NCBI GenBank assembly: GCA_964504285.1
Contig: CAZDDZ010000004.1
Location: 31,981-95,980 of the forward strand
DNA: 64,000 nt
Direction: 5' to 3'
DNA from: Pseudoflavonifractor sp964504285
GTDB lineage: Bacteria; Bacillota; Clostridia; Oscillospirales; Oscillospiraceae
Shown: positions 17,568 through 24,989 of the stretch, piece by piece
Layout of the letters: the number at the start of each line of letters is the position of its first letter
Position numbering within the stretch: position 1 is the first letter of the stretch
Notes under the pieces: model-generated
Told to the model about the DNA's origin: nothing
Databases searched by the model: none
What the model saw: the letters and a program-made list of their open reading frames with translations, nothing else
Translations under genes and position numbers: made by a program

Positions 17568-18674
17568 TTACTTTGCCGCCAATACGTCGTTGAGCAGCTT
17601 GCTGTCCATGTGGTTCATAAACTTCTGGTCATCCCCAGCGCTGTAACTGCCGCTGGTAATAAAGAAGTTGAGCACATCCAGAATCTTGCCCTCCATCTCG
17701 GAGTAGTCCTGGCCTTCGGCCTTGGTATTCATCATATCGCAAGCCTCTTGGAGACTAAAATAGGTGTCGGCCTTCAGGTAAGTAGCTGCGGTCTCAAGAT
17801 CCAGGGAGCTGCCGCTCTCGTCGTTAAAGTCTACCAGGTACTGGGTGGCGGCGTCGGGGTTCTTCTCCATCCAATCCAGGGTCTCAAAATAGACCTTCAT
17901 GAAAATCTTCATGGCCTCGTACTTTTCGGGATCGGCATAGCTGTTCTTGTTGGCAACGAAGCTGCACATCAGGCCGGTGTCGGCCCAGTTGCCGCTGGAA
18001 ATCGCGGTGTAATTCTCGGTGTCGGCCAGCATGGGGAAGGTGCCGGCAGAGCCGGTCAGCACACACACATCACCCTCACCCGCCAGGAAGGCACTGTAAG
18101 CGGTGGGTACGTCCATTGCCATGAAGGTCACGTCGTTGGTGGTAAGACCGAAGCCGTCCAGAGTTTTGGTCAGCAGGTACTGGAGCACAGTGCCGGTGTT
18201 GCAAAGAATCTTGGCGCCCTTCCAGCTCTCGGCGTCTCTGTAAATTTCAGGGCTGAGGGGGTTGTTGCCCTTGCCTGCCGCCACAATAGGAGAATCGTTC
18301 CGAGCAAAAACGTATTGAGTGCCGTTATCGGTATTGCTGGAGCCTACCAGAAGCGCATCGTAGCCCAGCACACCGGCCAGCACGCCGCCCACGCCGGTGC
18401 AGCCCAGGTCCCAGCTGTTGGAAGAGAGGGCTTCCATTTGCACGGGGCCGTTGGTGAACATCACATCGGTGATCTCCAGGCCGGCATCCTTAAACCAGCC
18501 CTCCTGCTCAGCGATGTATACAGGGATGTAGTTTAAGCTGCCGCCGATACCGGAAATAGTGAGCTGATGGGTTGTTTCACCAGAGTCGCCGGATCCGTTT
18601 TCTTTTGGGCCGCAGCCTGTCAGACAGCCGAGGAGCATGCAGAGCGAGAGAATCAGAGCGAGAGAGCGTTTCAT
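17568..18674 (-). CDS. ABC transporter substrate-binding lipoprotein (NMT1/SsuA/TauA type)
   Basis: A 368-residue lipoprotein: the N-terminus has a basic MKR, a hydrophobic core and the lipobox LTGC (Cys21). The mature domain starts LTISGIGGSLNYIPVYIAEQ and has YIAEQEGWFKDAGLE, typical of the NMT1/nitrate-sulfonate-bicarbonate binding family. It is the first gene of the operon, with TAGGAGGA before ATG 18674. It probably captures the pathway substrate outside the membrane. Members of this family also bind thiamine precursors, riboflavin, aromatic acids and sulfonates, so the ligand is open. Confidence 0.92.
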   Translation of the reverse strand: MKRSLALILSLCMLLGCLTGCGPKENGSGDSGETTHQLTISGIGGSLNYIPVYIAEQEGWFKDAGLEITDVMFTNGPVQMEALSSNSWDLGCTGVGGVLAGVLGYDALLVGSSNTDNGTQYVFARNDSPIVAAGKGNNPLSPEIYRDAESWKGAKILCNTGTVLQYLLTKTLDGFGLTTNDVTFMAMDVPTAYSAFLAGEGDVCVLTGSAGTFPMLADTENYTAISSGNWADTGLMCSFVANKNSYADPEKYEAMKIFMKVYFETLDWMEKNPDAATQYLVDFNDESGSSLDLETAATYLKADTYFSLQEACDMMNTKAEGQDYSEMEGKILDVLNFFITSGSYSAGDDQKFMNHMDSKLLNDVLAAK

Positions 18675-18751
18675 GTTGTTATCCTCCTATTAGTTGGTGT
18701 TTTTATATTGCCGACAGATTGGAAGTCGGGCAACAACAATTTTACCGCGGC

Positions 18752-18771
18752 GTATACATACGTGTGTACAC
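18752..18771. promoter_or_regulatory. Candidate LacI-type operator 1
   Basis: GTATACATACGTGTGTACAC is a near-perfect 20-bp palindrome centred on CG, in the 5' leader of the operon. It matches copies at 18805-18824 and 18909-18928. A central CG in an even palindrome is typical of LacI-family sites. Confidence 0.65.
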
Positions 18772-18778
18772 CTTTTCT

Positions 18779-18805
18779 AAAAAACTCCCGCCGAAAAAAG
18801 CGGGA
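18779..18805 (-). terminator. Candidate attenuator in the operon leader
   Basis: On the minus strand TCCCGC and GCGGGA pair (6 bp) around an 8-base loop and are followed by AGTTTTTT. It begins about 25 bases after the predicted start of transcription and touches operator 2. The short stem makes it a weak candidate. Confidence 0.45.
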
Positions 18806-18824
18806 TGTAAACTCGTATGTATCT
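18805..18824. promoter_or_regulatory. Candidate LacI-type operator 2
   Basis: ATGTAAACTCGTATGTATCT shares the right half CGTATGTAT with operator 1 (read in reverse) and the CTCGTAT core with operator 3. It lies a few bases after the predicted transcription start, a classical repressor position. Confidence 0.6.
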
Positions 18825-18835
18825 TTATTGGCCTT

Positions 18836-18864
18836 ATTTTACGGCGGCGTGGTTTAAATGTCAA
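18836..18864 (-). promoter_or_regulatory. Main sigma-A promoter of the catabolic operon
   Basis: On the minus strand TTGACA (18864-18859) and TAAAAT (18841-18836) are spaced 17 bases apart. Transcription would start near 18829 and give a leader of about 155 bases containing operators 1 and 2 and the small attenuator-like hairpin. Confidence 0.75.
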
Positions 18865-18908
18865 CGATTCTTTTGCTTCCTTCTGGAACTTTGTGCACTT
18901 GCCCAAAA

Positions 18909-18928
18909 ATATACACTCGTATTTATAC
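18909..18928. promoter_or_regulatory. Candidate LacI-type operator 3 (upstream)
   Basis: ATATACACTCGTATTTATAC has the same CG-centred pattern as operators 1 and 2 and lies about 45 bases upstream of the -35 box. It could allow looping between operators. A further ACTGTATACAG palindrome follows at 18929-18939. Confidence 0.6.
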
Positions 18929-19055
18929 ACTGTATACAGCGTCCTTTCCCCTTTCTTCGACAAATATAACAATTAGAAATCCAGTCCGAATCCCTTTGCG
19001 GTATTTTTATGCCTCGCGTGTAAAACTTAAAATTTTTTAGATATTTTTTATCCGT

Positions 19056-19098
19056 TGTTGCATCCGCAACATAACCAGGCGTCAAATCCAGTTATACT
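19056..19098 (+). promoter_or_regulatory. CRP/FNR-type site and promoter of hcp
   Basis: TGTTGC-ATCC-GCAACA (19056-19071) is a perfect palindrome of the CRP/FNR family type. The -10 box TATACT lies at 19093-19098, and no good -35 box is present. With a start near 19105 the palindrome centre is at about -41.5, the class II activator position. HcpR-type regulators control hcp genes in this way in many anaerobes. Confidence 0.65.
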
Positions 19099-19147
19099 GT
19101 ACCCATAATCCATCATCATTCCAGAACAATACAGGAGGATACATAAA

Positions 19148-20995
19148 ATGGAAAACAAGATGTTCTGCTATCAGTGCCAAGAAGCCGCGCTGAACAAGGC
19201 CTGTACCTACTCCGGCGTATGCGGTAAAAATTCCGAGGTCTCTAACCTTCAGGACGCTCTGGTCTACATCACACGGGGGCTGGCTCAGGTGGCTTCTGCT
19301 CTGCGCACAGAGGGCAAAGCCGTGGGCACGGATGTGAATCACCTGGTTTCTCTCAATCTCTTTGTTACCATCACCAATGCTAACTTTGATGATGAGGACA
19401 TTGTTGCCCGCACTTTAACCACCACGCGGGTAAAGGAGCTCCTTTTGGCAAAGCTCACCAATCAAAATTGCCTTTCCGACGCAGCTCTGTGGTCGCCACA
19501 GAGCCGTGCTGAAATTGAGGAAAAGGCTCCCAGCGTGGGTGTGCTGGCTACCAGCGATGACGATGTGCGTAGCCTTCGCTGGCTCATTATCTATGGTTTA
19601 AAGGGCATGGCGGCCTACTCTAAGCATGCAAGTGCCCTGGGCCACGACAGTGAGTCGCTTGACGCATTCCTCCAGGAAGCTTTGGCAAAAACCTTGGATG
19701 ACTCGCTCTCCGTGGATGACCTCATCGCTCTCACGCTAGAGACGGGTAAGTACGGCGTGGATGTAATGGCCCTTCTTGATACCGCTAACACCCAGGCCTA
19801 TGGCAGCCCACAGATCACAAAAGTCAACATTGGCGTGGGCAAAAAGCCGGGTATTCTAATTTCAGGCCATGACCTTAAGGATCTGGAAATGCTGCTAAAG
19901 CAGACCGAGGGTACCGGCGTAGATGTCTATACCCATAGCGAGATGCTCCCTGCTCACTACTACCCCGCCTTTCAGAAGTACCCCCATTTTGTGGGCAACT
20001 ACGGCAACGCCTGGTGGAAGCAAAAGGAGGAATTTGAAAGTTTTAACGGCCCCGTTCTCATGACTACCAACTGCCTGGTGCCCCCCAGTCCCAGCTATCG
20101 TAACCGTGTGTACACCACCGGCGCGGTTGGCTTCCCCGGCCTCGCTCATATTCCCGGCGGTATTGGTGAGGAAAAGGACTTCTCCATGATTATTGAGCAC
20201 GCCAAAAAGTGCCCGCCTCCCACCGAGATTGAAACAGGCGAAATCGTAGGCGGCTTTGCCCATGCCCAGGTACTGGCCCTGGCAGACAAGATAGTAGACG
20301 CAGTTAAGTCGGGCGCCATAAAGAAGTTTGTTGTTATGGCTGGGTGCGATGGCCGCGCTAAGAGCCGAAACTATTACACTGACTTTGCCAAAGCCCTTCC
20401 CCGTGACACCGTCATCCTTACTGCTGGATGCGCCAAGTATAAGTACAACAAACTGAACCTGGGTGACATTGGCGGTATTCCGCGTGTGCTGGATGCGGGC
20501 CAGTGCAACGACTCCTACTCCTTAGCCATCATTGCCCTCAAGCTCAAGGAGGTCTTTGGTCTCAGTGATGTGAACGACCTTCCCATCGTCTACAACATTG
20601 CCTGGTACGAACAAAAGGCGGTCATTGTCCTGCTGGCACTTCTCCACCTCGGCGTGAAAAATATTCACCTGGGACCTACCCTTCCCGCCTTCCTCTCGCC
20701 TAATGTGGCCAAGGTACTGGTAGAAAACTTCGGCATTGCAGGCATTGACACCGTAGAGCATGACATTGAGAAGCTCATCGGTAAGGGTACCCTTTCATCA
20801 AGCGGCAAAATTACCGCTGATATGACCATCGGTGAAATTCTCCGGGTCAATCCCGCCTTGGCCGAGTCCCTTATGGAATTTGGCATGCACTGCCTTGGCT
20901 GCCCCTCCTCCCAAATGGAATCCCTGGCTGACGCCTGCACCGTCCATGGTATCTCTGTGAATGAGGTTCTCACCAAGCTTAACACCCATTCATAA
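19148..20995 (+). CDS. hcp: Hydroxylamine reductase (hybrid cluster protein) with C-terminal DUF1858 domain
   Basis: Iron-sulfur enzyme of nitrosative/oxidative stress. The N-terminus holds Cys7, Cys10, Cys19 and Cys25 (C-x2-C-x8-C-x5-C) for the cubane cluster of class III hybrid cluster proteins. Ligands of the hybrid cluster lie later (SGHDLKDLE, TTNCLVP, TAGCAKYKYN, DAGQCNDSYS, YEQKAV). At 615 residues it is longer than usual because residues from about 553 form a DUF1858-like domain (MTIGEILRVNP ... HCLGCPSS with a CxxC). It is transcribed away from the catabolic operon and has a likely CRP/FNR-type activator site. AGGAGG precedes the start. Confidence 0.95.
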   Translation: MENKMFCYQCQEAALNKACTYSGVCGKNSEVSNLQDALVYITRGLAQVASALRTEGKAVGTDVNHLVSLNLFVTITNANFDDEDIVARTLTTTRVKELLLAKLTNQNCLSDAALWSPQSRAEIEEKAPSVGVLATSDDDVRSLRWLIIYGLKGMAAYSKHASALGHDSESLDAFLQEALAKTLDDSLSVDDLIALTLETGKYGVDVMALLDTANTQAYGSPQITKVNIGVGKKPGILISGHDLKDLEMLLKQTEGTGVDVYTHSEMLPAHYYPAFQKYPHFVGNYGNAWWKQKEEFESFNGPVLMTTNCLVPPSPSYRNRVYTTGAVGFPGLAHIPGGIGEEKDFSMIIEHAKKCPPPTEIETGEIVGGFAHAQVLALADKIVDAVKSGAIKKFVVMAGCDGRAKSRNYYTDFAKALPRDTVILTAGCAKYKYNKLNLGDIGGIPRVLDAGQCNDSYSLAIIALKLKEVFGLSDVNDLPIVYNIAWYEQKAVIVLLALLHLGVKNIHLGPTLPAFLSPNVAKVLVENFGIAGIDTVEHDIEKLIGKGTLSSSGKITADMTIGEILRVNPALAESLMEFGMHCLGCPSSQMESLADACTVHGISVNEVLTKLNTHS

Positions 20996-21058
20996 AATTG
21001 GGGTATCGCGTGCACCGCGACCATGTACCCGCAACTATTAGAGTCTTTGTTTCAGCTT

Positions 21059-21105
21059 AAAATAAAAAGGTGCTGCCATAAGGCAGCACCTTTTTTGTGC
21101 AATTA
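21059..21105. repeat. 47-bp direct repeat, right copy (pairs with 4337-4383)
   Basis: Same orientation and same sequence as 4337-4383 apart from three loop positions. The last bases overlap the rplS stop codon (21103-21105), so this copy is likely the original rplS terminator. Confidence 0.85.
21064..21096. terminator. Bidirectional terminator between hcp and rplS
   Basis: AAAAAGGTGCTGCC pairs with GGCAGCACCTTTTT around ATAA. It has T-runs on both strands and serves convergent hcp and rplS. Confidence 0.88.
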
Positions 21106-21444
21106 GAGCTTTTCCTTGATCTTGGCGCTCTTGCCCACGCGGTCACGCAGGTAGTAGAGCTTGGCACGGCGTACTTTACCATGACGCACCAGTTCAATCT
21201 TCTCAATGGAAGGAGCATGAATGGGGAACACCTTCTCAACGCCAACGCCATAGGAAACGCGGCGAACGGTGACGGTCTCTTCAATGCCGCCATGCTTTTT
21301 CGCAATAACGGTGCCCTCGAAGATCTGGATACGCTCGCGGTTGCCTTCCTTAACCTTGATGTGGACACGGACGGTGTCGCCGACTTCGGCTACGGGGGGC
21401 TCAGCCTTGAGGTGCTTTTCGGTAAAAGCCTGCATGAGATTCAT
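21103..21444 (-). CDS. rplS: 50S ribosomal protein L19
   Basis: A 113-residue ribosomal protein at the subunit interface. MNLMQAFTEKHLK, GDTVRVHIKVKEG, ERIQIFEGTVIAKK and RAKLYYLRDRVGKSAKIKE are the conserved L19 blocks. ATG 21444 is chosen because AGGAGG lies 8 bases upstream; a longer in-frame start at 21474 lacks support. The gene normally sits between trmD and rbgA; here trmD is 31 kb to the right and rbgA 17 kb to the left. Confidence 0.97.
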   Translation of the reverse strand: MNLMQAFTEKHLKAEPPVAEVGDTVRVHIKVKEGNRERIQIFEGTVIAKKHGGIEETVTVRRVSYGVGVEKVFPIHAPSIEKIELVRHGKVRRAKLYYLRDRVGKSAKIKEKL

Positions 21445-21578
21445 TTTATTTCCTCCTGATTTATAGGCGTTCATACCGACTACTCACTGGCCGCTCATTC
21501 CATCGGAGCGACAGCCGCAGAGGACCACCCTTTCAATTTAGACTAAAGTATAATACCACAGGAGGTATTCGTTTGCAA
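21445..21578 (-). promoter_or_regulatory. rplS promoter and structured leader
   Basis: On the minus strand TTGCAA (21578-21573) and TATTAT (21555-21550) are 17 bases apart. The leader of about 100 bases can form a stem between GGC-TGTC-GCTC and GAGC-G-GCC around 21490-21520. It is placed like the L19 autoregulatory leader of Firmicutes, but the match to that motif was not verified. Confidence 0.5.
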
Positions 21579-21590
21579 GATAAATTTACT

Positions 21591-22175
21591 TTATTTTCTT
21601 CTTTTCGGTGCGCTAAGTGACATAGTAAGCCAGCTTGCCGTTATCAAAAGGGTAAAATTTGTTTTAGTCACCCAAAGCAGCGCCGTCCCCACCAGCAGGA
21701 GACAACATGCCGTTACCTTAGAGAGTATCTCTACCACCTGCTCCGCTATATGACGCGACCACAAGAGCGACACAAGGCTGTACACCGCGCGCCCGCCATC
21801 CAACTGAACCACAGGCAGCAGATTAAAGGCCGCCAGACTCAGGTTTAGACCCGCAAAAAGATACCATCGGTCCCCTGCCCAGGCTGCCAGAAAAGCCAGC
21901 GCGAAGTTGACCCCGGGCCCCGCCAGTGCCGCAACCAGATTGCCGCTCAAGCTCAAAGGCCGGGCCGCCGAAAGTGTCATCTCCGCTCCGGAGAGGGAGA
22001 GCCGTATTCCTGCCACACGACCACCCATTGCGTAAATAGCCAACATATGTCCCAGCTCGTGGCATAGGCAGGCACAGACTGCCCAGGGTAAAATATTTTG
22101 TCCGTCCAAATAGTACAGGGCGGCCGCCATCAGCAGAAATCCCCCCGTCACCTCCACCCTTCCCCATCGCAGCAT
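21591..22175 (-). CDS. M50 family intramembrane metalloprotease (SpoIVFB-like)
   Basis: A 194-residue membrane protease with the zinc motif HELGH (about residue 40) and the third ligand in LPVVQLDGGRA, both in hydrophobic segments. This is the site-2/SpoIVFB arrangement; SpoIVFB activates pro-sigma-K in the mother cell during sporulation. It is shorter than Bacillus SpoIVFB because no CBS domain is present. It starts 3 bases after the stop of a membrane-anchored LytM-domain protein, which is the SpoIVFA-SpoIVFB order. The sporulation role is inferred from that pairing. Confidence 0.87.
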   Translation of the reverse strand: MLRWGRVEVTGGFLLMAAALYYLDGQNILPWAVCACLCHELGHMLAIYAMGGRVAGIRLSLSGAEMTLSAARPLSLSGNLVAALAGPGVNFALAFLAAWAGDRWYLFAGLNLSLAAFNLLPVVQLDGGRAVYSLVSLLWSRHIAEQVVEILSKVTACCLLLVGTALLWVTKTNFTLLITASWLTMSLSAPKRRK

Positions 22176-22178
22176 AAG

Positions 22179-23195
22179 CTACTCCGCGGCAATATAATAG
22201 AGCGGGTTTAGAAGCACGCCGTCCTTCTTAATTTCAAAATGAAGATGGGGGCCAGTGGCGTTTCCGGTATCTCCTGACTCGGCAATTTTGTCTCCGGCCT
22301 TTACCGTTTGTCCCTGCTGAACGCAGAGCTTACTGTTGTGCGCGTAAAATGTGGTAACACCGTTGCTGTGCTTAATTTGCGTATAAAGGCCATAAATTGG
22401 GCTTTCACCGATATAGTCCACCACGCCGTCCCCGAAGGCAAGCACACTGGAGCCATTATTAACCGCCAAATCTGCCCCATTATGAAATTTTTCCTCTCCG
22501 TCCACCGGGTGCTCCCGCCATCCAAACGCCGAAGAAACCCACCATCCTTTTACCGGGCAAACCGTCTTTCCCACGTTCAGCGTATATTGATCCATGGTGG
22601 CGTTGGCAGGCAAGGCCGGACCGGAATAGTCCATGTGGATTACCGCCGGCGTTTCGGGCGGGGTGCTCTCCTGGGGAGGCGCGGTTTCAGCCGGTGGCGC
22701 GCTCTCCGCCGGCTGTACGGGTGTCGGCTGGGGCTGTGATGTCTCCTCCGGGCCGAAGCTATATTTCAAAACACTTTGTGCCGTTACCGGCTGGCTCAAA
22801 AACACCTTTTGCTCCTGATAGGTTGGCAGCAACTTCTGAATGGGTGGCGCAACCGTCACGCGGCTGCCGCCGAATACCTCTACAAAAAGCTCACCCATGG
22901 TATCCAATACCGGCTCACCATCGGAGATGGAGCGGCCAAGGCTGGAAAATGCGGCTCTGAAATCGGTATCACTGCCCATCAGCCCGGTCAGTTCTTCCCG
23001 CAGATAGACCATTTTATCCGGGAAAATGCCTTTACCTATAAAGACCACCAAAAAGAGCGCAATACATACGCCCAACTGTGCCAGCCTGCGCTGCTCCCGT
23101 GGGCCAAGCGCCATCTTTCCCTTTCGTTTGCCTGATGAGTGGGTGCTCCCTGCTCTCTCCCGCCGCTTTTCCCAACTGCGATATGCTGTTTCCAT
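22179..23195 (-). CDS. Membrane-anchored M23/LytM peptidase-domain protein (SpoIVFA-like)
   Basis: About 338 residues: basic N-terminal cytosolic part, one transmembrane segment (LAQLGVCIALFLVVFIGKGI), an external spacer with a Pro/Glu/Thr-rich stretch, and a C-terminal LytM domain (GWREHPVDGEEKFHNGADLA, AHNSKLCVQQGQTVKAGD, TGPHLHFEI). The metal ligands HxxxD and HLH are present, so it may be active, unlike Bacillus SpoIVFA. ATG 23195 has GGAGGT upstream. Coupled to the M50 protease gene, it probably anchors or controls it during sporulation. Confidence 0.85.
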   Translation of the reverse strand: METAYRSWEKRRERAGSTHSSGKRKGKMALGPREQRRLAQLGVCIALFLVVFIGKGIFPDKMVYLREELTGLMGSDTDFRAAFSSLGRSISDGEPVLDTMGELFVEVFGGSRVTVAPPIQKLLPTYQEQKVFLSQPVTAQSVLKYSFGPEETSQPQPTPVQPAESAPPAETAPPQESTPPETPAVIHMDYSGPALPANATMDQYTLNVGKTVCPVKGWWVSSAFGWREHPVDGEEKFHNGADLAVNNGSSVLAFGDGVVDYIGESPIYGLYTQIKHSNGVTTFYAHNSKLCVQQGQTVKAGDKIAESGDTGNATGPHLHFEIKKDGVLLNPLYYIAAE

Positions 23196-23300
23196 ATGGG
23201 CGACCTCCGTTCTTTCGTGGCACAATACAAGTTGTACCTATATCTATTCGGATAGGACGCCGGATATGCAACAAGCCTCCCTTCTGACCGGACAAGCTTT

Positions 23301-23356
23301 CCTTCTAAACAATAAGGGCCGGAACATAACTGTTCCGGCCCTTATTGTTTAGAAGG
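23301..23356 (-). terminator. Exceptionally long perfect hairpin after xerD
   Basis: A 26-bp perfect inverted repeat (left arm starting CCTTCTAAACAATAAGGGCC, right arm ending CTTATTGTTTAGAAGG) with a 4-base loop TAAC. It lies 35 bases after the xerD stop and acts at least as a transcription terminator. Confidence 0.8.
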
Positions 23357-23391
23357 AGTGTAAAATCGGACTGGCCGATCTCGTTTACAGT

Positions 23392-24270
23392 CTATGCCCG
23401 AGGGTGGGCTTTATTGTATACATCTTTGAGCTTTTGATTGACAAGTTGCGCATATATCTGTGTAGAGGAAATATCGGCATGCCCCAGCATTTCCTGAATA
23501 GAGCGTAAATCAGCACCATTTTCCAGCAGATGGGCGGCAAAGGAGTGGCGCAGGGTGTGGGGGGTAATCTCCTTTTTAATGCCCGCCTTTTCCTGATAGT
23601 GCTTAATGATTTTCCAAAAACCCTGACGACTCATACGCTCGCCGCTCATATTGACAAAGAGGGCATTTTCATCTGGCTGCTCCAGCATCTGGGGCCGAAT
23701 ATGATTAACATACTCCGACAGCGCACGGACAGCGGCAGGATAGAGTGGAATGATGCGCTCCTTACTTCGGCCCACACACCGGATAAAGCCAGCGGAGAGA
23801 TTGGTGTGCTCCATGTTTAGCCCAATTAGTTCCGACACTCGGATACCGGTGGCATATAGCAGCTCCAGCATGGCTTTGTCCCTACAGCCCTTGGCATCAC
23901 CAAGCTCCGGCTGCTCCAAAAAGAGGTCAACCTCTTTATTGGTCAAAATCTGGGGCAGCTTGCGCTCCACCTTAGCGGGGGCAATACCGCGGGCAGGGTT
24001 GACACTGACCACTCCACCGCCCATAAGATAGCTGTAAAAAGACTTTAGAGATGCAAGGCTGCGGGTAACGGTAGCAACCGATTTCCCCTTTCCGGAAAGG
24101 CTCTTTACATAGCGTTCAATATCCTCCTGTTCGGCCTGGTCGGGCGAAAAGCCCTCATTTTCCGTCCAACGGAGGTACTGCCCTATGTCCCGCAGGTAGG
24201 AGCTCAGGGTATTGGAGGCAGCCTTCTTTTCAGTTGTCAGATATGCCTCATATTCCTTCAAAAACTCCAT
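23392..24270 (-). CDS. xerD: Site-specific tyrosine recombinase XerD
   Basis: A 292-residue recombinase that resolves chromosome dimers with XerC/XerS partners. The N-terminal SAM-like domain (LKEYEAYLTTEKKAASNTL) is followed by the catalytic domain with Arg in ATGIRVSEL, HTLRHSFAAHLLENG (H-x-x-R), GHADISSTQIY (nucleophile Tyr). ATG 24270 is the family start; an upstream in-frame extension to 24483 runs into spoIIM sequence. It follows spoIIM, and Bacillus has the related order spoIIM-fur-xerD. It is therefore the housekeeping enzyme rather than a mobile-element integrase. Confidence 0.93.
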   Translation of the reverse strand: MEFLKEYEAYLTTEKKAASNTLSSYLRDIGQYLRWTENEGFSPDQAEQEDIERYVKSLSGKGKSVATVTRSLASLKSFYSYLMGGGVVSVNPARGIAPAKVERKLPQILTNKEVDLFLEQPELGDAKGCRDKAMLELLYATGIRVSELIGLNMEHTNLSAGFIRCVGRSKERIIPLYPAAVRALSEYVNHIRPQMLEQPDENALFVNMSGERMSRQGFWKIIKHYQEKAGIKKEITPHTLRHSFAAHLLENGADLRSIQEMLGHADISSTQIYAQLVNQKLKDVYNKAHPRA

Positions 24271-24301
24271 AATCCTGCCGCGTCTCCATCCTATGTAATC
24301 T

Positions 24302-24931
24302 TTATGCCCCGAGTAAACCTGCCATGCCGGACAAAAGCCCGGGCACAGCCAGATACTCCAGCAGTACACACACACAGAACGCCCCGGCACACACACCGCA
24401 GCGTAGAAAATAAGCTCTCCCAACCGGAGAACTCCGCCCGCTCTCTCCCCATGCCCTTCCCGCCAAACCGCGAGCTGAAGCAAAGCCCTGTACGCCTAAG
24501 GCAAACAGCGCGGGAATTGAAATCAGGCCCGAGATACCAAATACCACCACGGCTAGCATACTTCCCGTCCCGCCAAGCATCCGGGTAAAGGAAGCAATGG
24601 CAAATGAGAGGAGAAAGCCGCGTACAGAAAAGAGAATTGGAATTCCAATTACGCCAAAGGCGGTGAACCCCAGCACCACAGTGAGAAGCGGCCAGCGCAG
24701 CACCTCCCACAAGAGCGGCAAAAGCAGGGGCGGCGTTACCCCATCTGTCTTAGCCACTGCAAGAAGCCCCTGCATATAGGCCGACAGACTTTCGCTGCCT
24801 CCTCCACCTACATTGGCGCACAGCACACAACCGGCCACGCCGCCAAGTAAAAAGCAAATGGCTGTTACCGCCAGGGCTGGCGTAGCCCCCTGCATAGGCA
24901 CGTCCCAAAGCCCGGCAACCGCTCTGCGCAT
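24302..24931 (-). CDS. spoIIM: Stage II sporulation protein M-like membrane protein
   Basis: A 209-residue protein with about five hydrophobic segments and the SpoIIM-family pattern (ALAVTAICFLLGGVAGC, FTAFGVIGIPILFSVRGFLL, GISGLISIPALFALG). SpoIIM works with SpoIID and SpoIIP in septal peptidoglycan removal and engulfment. ATG 24931 is chosen: GGAGGTG lies 7 bases upstream. It precedes xerD by 31 bases. Assignment rests on hydropathy, short motifs and gene order. Confidence 0.8.
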   Translation of the reverse strand: MRRAVAGLWDVPMQGATPALAVTAICFLLGGVAGCVLCANVGGGGSESLSAYMQGLLAVAKTDGVTPPLLLPLLWEVLRWPLLTVVLGFTAFGVIGIPILFSVRGFLLSFAIASFTRMLGGTGSMLAVVVFGISGLISIPALFALGVQGFASARGLAGRAWGESGRSSPVGRAYFLRCGVCAGAFCVCVLLEYLAVPGLLSGMAGLLGA

Positions 24932-24989
24932 CACTCATCACCTCCGTGACAGCTTATGCGTTCAAATGGCGGGATAGCACCGAAACTTA

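Noticed and set aside
23392..24270. Integrase of a mobile element
   Set aside because: Length, motifs and the spoIIM neighbour identify chromosomal XerD; no attachment site repeat or phage genes are present.
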